A stretch of DNA of 48,273 bases, taken from assembly GCF_000834655.1 (NCBI RefSeq), contig NZ_JXQQ01000110.1:1-48273 (forward strand), written 5' to 3'. Each line of letters begins with the position of its first letter. Within the stretch, counting starts at the first letter, position 1. The position numbers were made by a program, and so were the translations under genes. Positions 16,638 to 27,160 of the stretch are shown here, in pieces. The stretch is from Variovorax paradoxus (GTDB lineage: Bacteria; Pseudomonadota; Gammaproteobacteria; Burkholderiales; Burkholderiaceae_C). Below the pieces are notes generated by a model. The model saw nothing but the letters and a program-made list of their open reading frames with translations, was not told the DNA's origin and did no database searches.

Positions 16638-18038
16638 TCAATGTCCGCCGATGTAGGCGAACTTGAACAGGAAGATCGCCGCGATCACCCACACCATCGC
16701 ATGCACTTCCCGTGCCCGGCCGGTGCACAGCTTGAGCACCGCGTAGGTGATGAAGCCGAAGGCCAGGCCGTTGGCGATCGAGTAGGTGAAGGGCATCGCC
16801 AGCGCGGTCACGGCGGCAGGGATGACCTCGGTGGTGTCTTCCCAGTCGAGCTCGACCAGGTCGCGCAGCATGAGGCAGCCCACGAAGAGCAGCGCCGGGG
16901 CGGTGGCATAGGCCGGCACCGAGCCCGCGAGCGGCGAGATCATGAGGCAGGCCAGGAACATCACCGCCACGACCACGGCCGTGAGGCCGGTGCGGCCGCC
17001 GGCCTGCACGCCCGCCGCGCTTTCCACGTACGCCGTGGTGCTCGAGGTGCCGAGCAGCGAGCCCGCGAAGATGGCGCCGCTGTCGGCCAAGAGCGCCTTG
17101 TTCATGCGCTCCATCTTGCCGGGCACCAGGAGGCCCGCGCGCTTGGCCACGCCCATCAGCGTGCCGGTGGCGTCGAACATCTCGACCAGGAAGAAGACCA
17201 GCACCACGTTCAGGATGCCGCCCTTGAGCGCGCCCAGGATGTCCAGCTGCATGAAGGTGGGCGCGATCGACGGCGGCGCATCGAACACGCCGTGGAACTT
17301 GTTGCCGCCGAAGAAGAACGACAGCACCGTCACCAGCATGATCCCGATCAGGATCGCCCCTCGCACCTTCAACCGGTCGAGCGTCACGATGACCAGGAAG
17401 CCCAGCGTGGCCAGCACCACCGGCGGCGAGTGCAGATCGCCCAGCGTGACGAAGGTGGCCGGCGATGCGGCGACGACGCCCGCGCTCTTGAGCGCGATGA
17501 GCGCGAGGAACATGCCGATGCCCACCGTGATCGCCGTTCGCAACGACTGCGGTATGCCCGCGATGAACAGCTCCCTCAACCCGGTGACCGTGACGATGAG
17601 GAACAGGCACCCCGAGATGAACACCGCGCCCAGCGCGACCTGCCACGTGTAGCCCATGCCCAGCACCACCACGTAGGCGAAGTAGGCGTTCAGGCCCATG
17701 CCCGGCGCCATGGCGATCGGGTAGTTGGCGTACAGGCCCATGATCAGCGTGCCCAGCGCCGCGATCAGGCAGGTGGCCACGAAGACCGCACCCTTGGGCA
17801 TGCCCGCGTCGCCGAGGATCGTGGGGTTCACGAAGATGATGTAGGCCATCGTGAGGAAGGTGGTGAGCCCCGCGATGACCTCGGTGCGCACGGTGGTGTT
17901 GTGCGCACTGAGCTTGAACATGCGCTCAAGCAGGCCCGAGCCGCTTGCGCTGCCCACAGCCGCACGCGGACGCGCGGACTCGACATGCCCCGGGATGTGG
18001 GGCTCGGCGCCTTTGGGCGCCTGTTCCAACGTACTCAT
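16638..18038 (-). CDS. NCS2-family (AzgA-like) purine permease
   Basis: 466 residues from the ATG at 18038, chosen because GGAG lies 9-13 bases upstream; in-frame ATGs at 18074 and 18089 would lengthen it. About 12-14 membrane segments. Motifs of the AzgA/GhxP branch: TEVIAGLTTFLTMAYIIFVN, MAPGMGLNAYFAYVVV, FLVEMFDATGTLMGVAKRAG and GTSSTTAYVESAAGVQAGGR. Members are proton symporters for adenine, guanine or hypoxanthine. It lies between a LysR gene and the nucleoside ABC importer, on the same strand as xdhAB. The block therefore brings in purines and oxidises hypoxanthine/xanthine. Confidence 0.92.
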   Translation of the reverse strand: MSTLEQAPKGAEPHIPGHVESARPRAAVGSASGSGLLERMFKLSAHNTTVRTEVIAGLTTFLTMAYIIFVNPTILGDAGMPKGAVFVATCLIAALGTLIMGLYANYPIAMAPGMGLNAYFAYVVVLGMGYTWQVALGAVFISGCLFLIVTVTGLRELFIAGIPQSLRTAITVGIGMFLALIALKSAGVVAASPATFVTLGDLHSPPVVLATLGFLVIVTLDRLKVRGAILIGIMLVTVLSFFFGGNKFHGVFDAPPSIAPTFMQLDILGALKGGILNVVLVFFLVEMFDATGTLMGVAKRAGLLVPGKMERMNKALLADSGAIFAGSLLGTSSTTAYVESAAGVQAGGRTGLTAVVVAVMFLACLMISPLAGSVPAYATAPALLFVGCLMLRDLVELDWEDTTEVIPAAVTALAMPFTYSIANGLAFGFITYAVLKLCTGRAREVHAMVWVIAAIFLFKFAYIGGH

Positions 18039-18113
18039 TTCGCTTGTCTCCAGCTGTTGTAGTGGCGGTTTCATCGTTGCCCCGCTCACGACGCCGGCGC
18101 GAACGGGGGTTTC

Positions 18114-19106
18114 TCAGGGGTCCGGTCTTTCAGGGGCGGCGGGCAGGCGCGCAGCAGTACCGGGTATGGCGGAAGACGCAGGCCGCAGCGACGCGGCCAC
18201 GTCCTTGATGCATTCGCGCAGCCATCGCGCCGAGCTCGACGAATGGGTGCGTTCGTGCCAGAGCTGGTAGTACATGAGGCGCGGCAGCGCCACCGGGCAT
18301 TCGAGGATCTTCACCGGCAGCCGCACGGCGAAGCGCTCGCAATATTGGCGGCCGGTCGTGAGCACCAGGAGGCTCGAGGCCACCATGTCGGGAATGAGGC
18401 TGAAGTGCGCGCAGCGCGCGGTGATGTTGCGCTGCCGCCCCAGCTCGTCGAGCATCTGGTCGATGATGCCGCGCCCGCCCGGGTGCATCGGCGTGGGTGC
18501 GATGTGCTCGGCCGCGAGCCACGTCTCCAGGTCCCAGCCGCGGCGCACCGCCGGATGGTCCTGGTTGACCAGCGACACCACCTCGTCGCCGAAGAGCCGC
18601 GCCATGTGCAGGTCTTCCGGAGGCTTCAACCAGTTGCCGATGACCAGGTCGACCTGCCCGAGCGCCAGATGCCCGTGGTAGTCCGAGTCGGGCGAGAGCG
18701 CGTGGATCTCGATCTGGCAGAGCGGCGCCTCGCGCTTGACGTGCGCGACCAGCATCGGCAGGAACAGCGGGTCCATGTAGTCGCTCGCTGCGATGCGGAA
18801 AGTGGTGGCCGCCGATTGCGGCTCGAACCCGCGCGCATCGGAGAACAGCATCTCGGCCGCGCGCAGGATGCTGGCTGCGGGCTCGATCATCCGCAGCCCC
18901 GCATCGGTGGGCACCATGCCCGAGCCCGAGCGCACCAGCAGCGGATCGCCCGACAACTCGCGCAGGCGCTTGAGCGCGGCCGAGACGGCCGGCTGGTACA
19001 TCCCCAGGCGAATGGCGGCGCGCGAGACGCTGCGGTCGGTCAGCACGGTGTGCAGAACCCTGATGAGGTGCAGGTCGATCTTGTCGAAAAGCGCTTGGTC
19101 ACGCAT
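18114..19106 (-). CDS. LysR-family transcriptional regulator, purine block
   Basis: 330 residues. Winged helix-turn-helix at about residues 20-60 (SVSRAAIRLGMYQPAVSAALKRL), then LLVRSGSGMVPTDAGLRM and an effector domain starting TFRIAASDYMDPLFLPML, a pattern of the NodD/NahR-like subgroup. It lies between xdhB and the NCS2 permease on the same strand and is the likely regulator of one or both. A perfect 9-bp inverted repeat upstream of xdhA is a candidate target. Its inducer is presumably a purine catabolite, which is inference from context. Confidence 0.92.
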   Translation of the reverse strand: MRDQALFDKIDLHLIRVLHTVLTDRSVSRAAIRLGMYQPAVSAALKRLRELSGDPLLVRSGSGMVPTDAGLRMIEPAASILRAAEMLFSDARGFEPQSAATTFRIAASDYMDPLFLPMLVAHVKREAPLCQIEIHALSPDSDYHGHLALGQVDLVIGNWLKPPEDLHMARLFGDEVVSLVNQDHPAVRRGWDLETWLAAEHIAPTPMHPGGRGIIDQMLDELGRQRNITARCAHFSLIPDMVASSLLVLTTGRQYCERFAVRLPVKILECPVALPRLMYYQLWHERTHSSSSARWLRECIKDVAASLRPASSAIPGTAARLPAAPERPDP

Positions 19107-19150
19107 GGCGCTCCCCCCCAGTCTGCGCGCACTGCGTGTCGCTTCGCCAA

Positions 19151-19190
19151 CCCCCTAGCGGGGGCAACACCAGCGGCCCGGCGAAGCCGG
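19151..19190. repeat. Two-hairpin intergenic palindromic element
   Basis: CCCCC-TAGC-GGGGG (19151-19164) is followed by CCGGC-GAA-GCCGG (19178-19190), in the 162-base gap between the xdhB stop and the LysR start. The paired hairpins resemble dispersed palindromic elements common between genes of Comamonadaceae (recollection, not searched). It may act as a transcript end or mRNA stabiliser for xdhAB. Confidence 0.45.
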
Positions 19191-19268
19191 TTCCGCGGTG
19201 TTTCGCGAAGGGGATCAGGACGTAGGGCATTGGGAGGACTTTGGACATGCGCCAAAGTCTACGAGTGA

Positions 19269-21719
19269 CTATGCGGACTGGACAGCGGTGATGGCACGAA
19301 GGATCGACTCGCTCGTGGCCGGCGCCTTCAGCGGCGGGTCGGCCCGGTGGTCGCCAGCCGCCGACACCGCATCGCGGATCGCGAAGAACACCGAGAACGG
19401 CAGCAGCAGCGGCGGCTCGCCCACGGCCTTGCTGCGGTGGATCGAGTCCTCGAAGTTCTGGCCTTCGAACAGGCGCACGTTGAAGACGGGCGGGCAGTCG
19501 TTGGCGGTCGGGATCTTGTAGGTGCTCGGCGCGTGCGTGGTGAGCTTGCCGGTCTGCGGATGCCACACCAGCTCCTCGGTGGTGAGCCAGCCCATGCCCT
19601 GGATGAAGGCGCCCTCGACCTGGCCGATGTCCACCGCCGGGTTCAGCGACTTGCCCGCGTCGTGCAGGATGTCGGCACGCAGCAGCTTCCATTCGCCGGT
19701 GAGCGTGTCGACGACCACCTCGCTCACCGCTGCGCCATAGGCGTAGTAGAAGAACGGGCGGCCCTGCATCTTGTCCTTGTCCCAGCTCAGGCCCGGCGTG
19801 GCATAGAAACCGTCGGACCATAGCTGCTTGCGGTCGAGATACGCCTCGCCGACGACCGTGCTGAAGGCCAGCGAGCGGCCGTTGACCTCGACCTTGTCGT
19901 TCGCGAAACGCACTTCGCTCGCCTTGCCGCCGTGGCGTTCGGCGGCGCTTTCTGCAAGCCGTTCGCGGATCTGGCGTGCCGCATCCTGCGCGGCCTTGCC
20001 ATTCAGGTCGGCGCCGGTCGATGCGGCCGTGGCCGAGGTGTTCGCCACCTTGGTGGTGTCGGTCGCGGTGACGCGCACGCGCTCGAAGCTCACGCCCAGC
20101 TCATGCGCCACGACCTGCGCCACCTTGGTGTTGAGGCCCTGCCCCATCTCGGTTCCGCCGTGGTTCACGAGGATCGAGCCGTCGGTGTACACGTGCACCA
20201 GCGCGCCCGCCTGGTTGAAGTGCTTCACGTTGAACGAGATGCCGAACTTCAGCGGCGCCAGCGCCAGGCCGCGCTTGAGCACCGTGCTCTTCCTGTTGAA
20301 GGCCGCGATCTCTTCGCGCCGCGCGCGGTAGTCGCTGCTGGCCTCCAGTTCGGCCACGAGTTCGTGGACGATGTTGTCGGTCACGGTCTGGCGGTACGGC
20401 GTGACGTTGTTCTCCGCCTTGCCGTAGAAGTTGACGCGCCGCACGTCGAGCGGGTCGCGCTTCAGTTCGCGCGCGACCGAATCCAAAATGTTCTCGATGG
20501 CGATGGCGCCCTGCGGACCGCCGAAGCCGCGGAACGCGGTATTGCTCTGCGTGTTGGTCTTGCCCGAGAAGCCGTGCATCGCCACGTTGGGCAGCCAGTA
20601 GGCGTTGTCGAAGTGGCAGAGCGCACGCGTCATCACCGGCCCCGACAGGTCGGCCGAGTGGCCGGCGCGCGAGACCATGGTGATCTCCGCGCCGAGGATG
20701 CGGCCTTCGTCGTCGTAGCCCACCTCGTACTCGTACCAGAAGCAATGGCGGCGGCCGGTGACCATGAAGTCGTCGTCGCGATCGAGCCGCAGCTTCACCG
20801 GGCGCTGCAGCTGCCGTGCCGCGACGGCGGCCACGCAGGCGAACAGCGCCGATTGCGATTCCTTGCCGCCGAAGCCGCCACCCATGCGCCGGCATTCCAC
20901 ATGCACTTCGTTCGACTGCAGGTGCAGCGCATGCGCCACCAGGTGCTGCATCTCGCTCGGGTGCTGCGTGGAGCAATGGATGTGCAGCGCGCCGCCTTCC
21001 TTCGGAATGGCGTAGCTGATCTGGCCTTCCAGGTAGAACTGCTCCTGCCCGCCCACCTCGAGCGTGGACTTGTGGCGATGCGGCGCCCTGGCGATGGCAG
21101 CGCGCACGGCCGCCTCGTCGCCCTCGTTGGCGCTGCCGCCGCTGCGCACGATGTGCATCGGCGGCACCACGTACTGGCCGCGCGCATGCGCGTCCTGCGG
21201 GGTGATGACTGGCGGCTGGGCCTCGATGGTCAGCGCGTCTTTCGCCTTGGCGGCGGCGCGGCGCGCGGCCTCGCGCGTCTCGGCGATCACCGCGAACACC
21301 GGCTGGCCGAGGTAGCGGATCTCGCCACCGTCGTTCACCGGCAGCAGGATCGGGTCGTCGTGAATGATCGAGCCGCAGTCGTTGGTGCCGGGAATGTCGT
21401 CGGCCGTGAGCACGGCGACCACGCCGGGCATCGCGCGGATCGCGTCGAGCGACAGCGCGGTGACGCGGCCGTTCGCGGCGGGCGAGAGCCCCAGCGCGCA
21501 ATGCAGCGTGCCAGTGAGTTCGGGAATGTCGTCGATGTAGGTCGCTTCACCCGCCACATGCAGGTGCGCGGATTCGTGCGGCCGGCTGATGCCGACGCGC
21601 GCGCCGAGGTCGTGCGCCACCGCTTCGGCCGCGGGGTCGATGCGCGCGGCGGTGTTCTTCAGGTAATCGGCAAAGGCCTCGGCGGGCTGCAGCAGGCGGG
21701 CGTCGATGGGTTTGTTCAT
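19269..21719 (-). CDS. xdhB: Xanthine dehydrogenase, molybdopterin-binding subunit
   Basis: 816 residues from the ATG at 21719, two bases after the xdhA stop. The Mo-binding subunit of the xanthine oxidase family: VGISRPHESAHLHVAGEATY near residue 50, the QEQFYLEGQ region, RMGGGFGGKESQSA, NTAFRGFGGPQGAIAIE and, near the C-terminus, SKAVGEPPLLLPFSVF with the catalytic Glu. It oxidises hypoxanthine to xanthine and xanthine to urate with the FeS/FAD subunit. Length and motif order are normal for bacterial XdhB. No xdhC (cofactor insertion factor) follows; the next gene downstream is a LysR regulator. Confidence 0.95.
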   Translation of the reverse strand: MNKPIDARLLQPAEAFADYLKNTAARIDPAAEAVAHDLGARVGISRPHESAHLHVAGEATYIDDIPELTGTLHCALGLSPAANGRVTALSLDAIRAMPGVVAVLTADDIPGTNDCGSIIHDDPILLPVNDGGEIRYLGQPVFAVIAETREAARRAAAKAKDALTIEAQPPVITPQDAHARGQYVVPPMHIVRSGGSANEGDEAAVRAAIARAPHRHKSTLEVGGQEQFYLEGQISYAIPKEGGALHIHCSTQHPSEMQHLVAHALHLQSNEVHVECRRMGGGFGGKESQSALFACVAAVAARQLQRPVKLRLDRDDDFMVTGRRHCFWYEYEVGYDDEGRILGAEITMVSRAGHSADLSGPVMTRALCHFDNAYWLPNVAMHGFSGKTNTQSNTAFRGFGGPQGAIAIENILDSVARELKRDPLDVRRVNFYGKAENNVTPYRQTVTDNIVHELVAELEASSDYRARREEIAAFNRKSTVLKRGLALAPLKFGISFNVKHFNQAGALVHVYTDGSILVNHGGTEMGQGLNTKVAQVVAHELGVSFERVRVTATDTTKVANTSATAASTGADLNGKAAQDAARQIRERLAESAAERHGGKASEVRFANDKVEVNGRSLAFSTVVGEAYLDRKQLWSDGFYATPGLSWDKDKMQGRPFFYYAYGAAVSEVVVDTLTGEWKLLRADILHDAGKSLNPAVDIGQVEGAFIQGMGWLTTEELVWHPQTGKLTTHAPSTYKIPTANDCPPVFNVRLFEGQNFEDSIHRSKAVGEPPLLLPFSVFFAIRDAVSAAGDHRADPPLKAPATSESILRAITAVQSA

Positions 21720-21721
21720 GG

Positions 21722-23344
<1,623 letters not shown>

Positions 23345-23411
23345 GCTCTTCGGGCTCGTGGGCGGCTCGGTGTTTCCGGCCAAGCCTGGACGTTAGTCGC
23401 TCGGGGCCGAT

Positions 23412-23446
23412 CCCACATACCGCGGGAGCCATATTGCGTATGTGGG
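23412..23446. promoter_or_regulatory. Inverted repeat upstream of xdhA, operator candidate
   Basis: CCCACATAC (23412-23420) and GTATGTGGG (23438-23446) are perfect 9-bp arms separated by 17 bases. The site lies in the 273-base gap between xdhA (start 23344) and the end of the Nramp-type gene (23618), where the xdhA promoter must be. It is the strongest symmetric element there and a candidate site for the purine-block LysR protein or another regulator. The remainder of the gap shows no other gene. Confidence 0.55.
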
Positions 23447-23617
23447 CGCGGGTATGCGACCTAGGGGGAAACCCTGGAGAGAGCGAGCAATTCCCGGGCC
23501 ATGGGCGCAAGGTGCGCCCTGGGGCGAGCGTTGCAGGCGTCAGGCGCTGGTGCCTGCCGCCGATCGACCGCCCCGGGCGGCGCCCAACGAGCGCGGGCTG
23601 TTGTCGGCTGCAGCGCC

Positions 23618-24871
23618 TCAGCGCACGATGTCCCATCCCATCATCAGCGCCGCGAAGCCCATCAGCGCCGTGCCGCCCCACCCCAGCCAGCGCATGCGGC
23701 GCCCCGAGGTGAAGGCGCCCATCACCTTCTCGCGCGTCACCAGGATCATCATCGCCGCCATGATCGGCACGGCCACCACGCCGTTGATCACGGCGCTCCA
23801 ATAGAGCGCCTTCATCGGATCGATCGGCGTGAAGTCGAGCGCGGTGCCCACCAGCGTGGCGACCGCGATGATCGCGTAGAACTCCTTGGCCTCGCGCCAG
23901 TGCCGCTCCAGGCCCTCTTCCCATCCGAACGCCTCGGCCACCGCGTAGGCGGCCGACGAGGCGAGCACCGGCACGGCGAGCAGGCCCGTGGCGATGATGC
24001 CGCCGGCGAACAGCCAGAAGGCGAAGTCGCCGGCCAGCGGCCGCAGCGCCTCGGCCGCCTGCGCCGCGGAGGTCACGTCGTGCACGCCGGCCGCATACAG
24101 CACGGAGGTACCGACGACCATCACGAAGAAGGCGATCAGGTTGGAGAACGTCATGCCGACCCAGGTGTCCAGCCGCACGCGCCGGAGGTCGTGTCGCACC
24201 TGCTTGTCGGTGCCGCGCTGTCCGCCCCTCTGGCGCAGCTCCTCGACTTCCTGCGAGGCCTGCCAGAAGAACAGGTAGGGCGAGATGGTGGTGCCCAGCA
24301 GCGCCACGATCATCATCCAGTAGTCGCCGCGCCATTGGAGCCGGGGCACCACCAGGTCGTGCAGCACCCGCGCCCACTCCACCTGCACCACGAACACAGC
24401 CGCCACATAGGCGAACAGCGTGAGCGTCAGCCACTTGAGGATGTGCGCGAGCTTGCGGTACGGCACGAACACCTGCAGCAGCACCGTGACCAGGCCGAAC
24501 AGCAGCGAATGGATGTGCGCGCCGCCGCCCGCCACGAGGTTCAGCGCCTCGCCCATGGCGGAAATGTCGGCTGCGATGTTGATGGTGTTGGCCATCACCA
24601 GCAGCGCCACCAGCACGAAGAGAAAACCGCGCGGCATGTGCTCGCGCAAGTTGGCCGCTACGCCCTTGCCCGTGACGCGGCCGATGCGCGCCGACACCAG
24701 CTGGATCGCCACCATGAACGGCAGCGAGAGAAACACCGTCCAAAGGAGGCCCGTGCCGAACTGCGCCCCCGCCTGCGTGTAGGTGGCGATGCCCGACGGG
24801 TCGTCGTCTGCCGCGCCGGTGACGACACCGGGACCGACGTGGCGCAGGAATGAGGGAATGCGTTTCTTCAT
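23618..24871 (-). CDS. Nramp-superfamily divalent metal transporter with non-canonical site motifs
   Basis: 417 residues, about 11 membrane segments, Nramp (SLC11) fold. The helix-1 metal motif, DPGN in classical Nramps, reads DPSG (Asp24-Pro25-Ser26-Gly27, inside a DDDPSG stretch). The helix-6 motif, usually A-M-P-H, reads I-S-P-Y (residues 196-199), so the soft Met ligand is missing. The protein is therefore not a standard MntH Mn/Fe transporter. Nramp-related Mg2+ transporters are known to lack canonical ligands, so a hard-ion substrate is possible (inference). Downstream of a LysR gene on the same strand, 58 bases away. Confidence 0.85.
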   Translation of the reverse strand: MKKRIPSFLRHVGPGVVTGAADDDPSGIATYTQAGAQFGTGLLWTVFLSLPFMVAIQLVSARIGRVTGKGVAANLREHMPRGFLFVLVALLVMANTINIAADISAMGEALNLVAGGGAHIHSLLFGLVTVLLQVFVPYRKLAHILKWLTLTLFAYVAAVFVVQVEWARVLHDLVVPRLQWRGDYWMMIVALLGTTISPYLFFWQASQEVEELRQRGGQRGTDKQVRHDLRRVRLDTWVGMTFSNLIAFFVMVVGTSVLYAAGVHDVTSAAQAAEALRPLAGDFAFWLFAGGIIATGLLAVPVLASSAAYAVAEAFGWEEGLERHWREAKEFYAIIAVATLVGTALDFTPIDPMKALYWSAVINGVVAVPIMAAMMILVTREKVMGAFTSGRRMRWLGWGGTALMGFAALMMGWDIVR

Positions 24872-24929
24872 GACGGGCGCGATGCTGGCATGCCGAGCCT
24901 GACCACTGCATGAACGGAACGCGCTTCTT

Positions 24930-25844
24930 TCACGACCGTTCCGAAAAAAGCGCGGTGATCACCTGCCGCAGCCACCGGTTGGCCGGATCACCCTCGAAGC
25001 GCTTGCTCCAGTGCAGCGACACGCTGAAGTCGCGCAGCGGAAACGGCGGCTCGACGATGGCGTAGCCGCCCTCCTCCGCAAAGCCGCGCGCGATGTTGCG
25101 CGGCATCACGACCGCCAGATCCGTGGCGCGCACGATGGCCGGCAGCACCATGAAGTGCTCGGTCGTGAGGCGCAGGCGGTCTTCGAGGTTGAGCAGTTGC
25201 AGGATGCGCAGCGTGTCGGCGTGCGTGCGCACCGCCACGTAGTCGAGCTCCTGCAGCGCCTCGAGCAGCGCCTGCCCCTTGCGCCTGCGCTTGACGAAAG
25301 GGTGGCCCTTGCGCAGCAGCACGATGTAGCGGTCCTTCAGGAGGTGCGCTCGCTGCGTGTCGCGCACGTTCGAGAGGAACCCGAAGGCGAAGTCGATGCG
25401 GCCGCTGTCCAGCGCCGGGGCCACCTCCGCTGGCAGCAGCGGCAGGGTCTCCAGCCGCACGCCGGGCGCGAGTTCCCCCAGCCGGGCCATCAGCGCGGGC
25501 AGGAAGCGCCCCTCGCCGATGTCGCTCATGTGAATACGAAAGCTCTTGCGCGAGACGAGCGGCTCGAAGCGATCGGGCTCGTGCAGCGCCGCTTCGATCG
25601 TGCTGAGCGCCGCCTGCACCGCCACCGCGAGCCGGTCGGCGCGCGGCGTGGGCGCCACGCCGCCTGGGGCGCGCGTGAAGAGCGCGTCTTTCAAGAGCAG
25701 CCGCAGCCGCCCGAGGCCGTGGCTCGCCGCCGGCTGCGTGAGGCCCAGCGACTCCGCGGCACGGCTCACGCTGCGCTCGCGGTAGACCGCATCGAACAGG
25801 CGCAACAGGTTGAGGTCGATCGCGTCGATATGCATGCCATTCAT
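24930..25844 (-). CDS. LysR-family transcriptional regulator
   Basis: 304 residues from the ATG at 25844 (an ATG at 25835 is equally possible). The helix-turn-helix (SVSRAAESLGLTQPAASHGL) and wing (LFTRAPGGVAPTPRADRL), followed by FRIHMSDIGEGRFLPALM, place it in the NodD/PcpR-like subgroup. It is divergent from the sorbosone-dehydrogenase-like gene at 25964 and upstream of the Nramp-type gene on its own strand, so its target could be either. The 119-base divergent gap is AT-rich near 25845-25875 and carries an 8-bp dyad at 25911-25928. Confidence 0.92.
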   Translation of the reverse strand: MNGMHIDAIDLNLLRLFDAVYRERSVSRAAESLGLTQPAASHGLGRLRLLLKDALFTRAPGGVAPTPRADRLAVAVQAALSTIEAALHEPDRFEPLVSRKSFRIHMSDIGEGRFLPALMARLGELAPGVRLETLPLLPAEVAPALDSGRIDFAFGFLSNVRDTQRAHLLKDRYIVLLRKGHPFVKRRRKGQALLEALQELDYVAVRTHADTLRILQLLNLEDRLRLTTEHFMVLPAIVRATDLAVVMPRNIARGFAEEGGYAIVEPPFPLRDFSVSLHWSKRFEGDPANRWLRQVITALFSERS

Positions 25845-25910
25845 ATTGCTTAGCTCGATTATTTTATTGAACGCAGGCCCCATGGCACGCACACTGGCGA
25901 GCGGTTTTCA

Positions 25911-25928
25911 GCCGACCTCCAGGTCGGC
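25911..25928. promoter_or_regulatory. Perfect 8-bp dyad in leader of sugar dehydrogenase-like gene
   Basis: GCCGACCT (25911-25918), CC, AGGTCGGC (25921-25928), ending 35 bases before the ATG at 25964. It is either an operator or a 5'-leader hairpin; the two-base centre favours a DNA site. No T-run follows. Confidence 0.45.
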
Positions 25929-25963
25929 CTGTTCGAACACCCACGACAAGAAGGAGACACGAC

Positions 25964-27160
25964 ATGGCCAGACTCCGTCCGCATGCGGCCCTCGCCGCCC
26001 TGCTCTTGACCGCTGCCGCCGCGTGGGCCCAGCAGCCTCCGGCCGAGGAACCGGGATGGGCCAAGGGCCGCCCGAAGAACGAGGCGGCCACGCGCCTCGC
26101 ACCGGTGCCCTCCTTCCCGATTCCCACCGCCCCCGACCAGCTGCCCACCGCCAAGTTCAAGCTCCCGCCGGGCTTCAAGGTGGAGACCTGGGCCTCGGGC
26201 GTGCTCGATGCGCGCGAACTGCGCCAGGGTGCCAAGGGGACCGTGTTCGTGAGCACGCTCTTCGTGGGCAACAAGGTCTACGCCATCGCAGAGAAGGGCG
26301 ACCGGAAACCCAGGACCATCATCGACAAGACCGAGTTCGCGACCGGCATCGAGTTCTACAAAGGCGCGCTGTTCCTGGCCACGCACAAGCAGATCGTGCG
26401 CTACGACGGCATCGAGGACAAGCTGGACAACCCCGGCACGCCCGTGGTGCTCAACGACAAGCTCCCCGGCGGCCAGGACCACAGCTGGCGGTACCTGCGC
26501 ATGCACGAGGGCAAGCTCTACTACGCGGTCGGCGCGCCCTGCAACCTGTGCGAGCCCGACGACGCGCATGCGCGCATCTTCCGAATGAACCCCGACGGCA
26601 GCGGCATCGAGACCGTGGCGCGCGGCGTGCGTAACACGGTGGGCTTCGACTTCGACCCCAAGACCGGCAACCTCTGGTTCACCGACAACGGCCGCGACTG
26701 GCTCAGCGAAGACCTGCCCAACGACGAGCTCAACGTGGTGACCAAGCCCGACCAGCACTTCGGCTATCCGTACTGCCACCAGGGCAACATCCTGGATTCG
26801 GAGTTCGGCTGGGGCAAGAGCTGCAACGACTACCAGAAGCCCGCCGCGCTCCTCGGCCCGCACGCCGCCGCGCTGGGCCTGGCCTTCTACAACGGCAAGA
26901 GCTTCCCGGCCAAGTACCGCGGCGCGATGTTCATCGCCCGCCACGGCCCGTGGAACCGCACCACCAAGTACGCCGACATCGCGGTCGCCTGGCCCGACGG
27001 CAAGGGCGGCGCGAGGGTCGAGCCCTTCATGACGGGCTTTGTCGAGAACAACACCTACCTGGGCCGGCCGGTGGATTTCCTCGTGCTCAAGGACGGCTCG
27101 ATGCTCGTGAGCGACGACCACGCCGGCGCGATCTACCGCATCAGCTACGGCGGCCGATGA
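25964..27160 (+). CDS. Sorbosone/sugar dehydrogenase-like beta-propeller protein (PQQ type)
   Basis: 398 residues. Signal peptide (residues 1-22, ending AAAWAQ), so periplasmic. The body resembles L-sorbosone dehydrogenase/soluble aldose dehydrogenase-like six-bladed propellers: LPPGFKVETWASGVLDAREL, GGQDHSWRYLRMH, GVRNTVGFDFDPKTGNLWFTDNGRDWL and HGPWNRTTKY near the C-terminus. Such proteins often use PQQ and pass electrons to a cytochrome c; the dihaem cytochrome encoded directly after it (ATGA overlap) fits. An AAGGAG site precedes the ATG. The substrate is not determinable. Confidence 0.85.
   Translation: MARLRPHAALAALLLTAAAAWAQQPPAEEPGWAKGRPKNEAATRLAPVPSFPIPTAPDQLPTAKFKLPPGFKVETWASGVLDARELRQGAKGTVFVSTLFVGNKVYAIAEKGDRKPRTIIDKTEFATGIEFYKGALFLATHKQIVRYDGIEDKLDNPGTPVVLNDKLPGGQDHSWRYLRMHEGKLYYAVGAPCNLCEPDDAHARIFRMNPDGSGIETVARGVRNTVGFDFDPKTGNLWFTDNGRDWLSEDLPNDELNVVTKPDQHFGYPYCHQGNILDSEFGWGKSCNDYQKPAALLGPHAAALGLAFYNGKSFPAKYRGAMFIARHGPWNRTTKYADIAVAWPDGKGGARVEPFMTGFVENNTYLGRPVDFLVLKDGSMLVSDDHAGAIYRISYGGR

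Noticed and set aside
14892..18062. Plus-strand open frame of about 1056 codons across the ABC and NCS2 genes
   Set aside because: His/Arg/Glu-rich shadow of four well-supported minus-strand genes; no start signal or domain.
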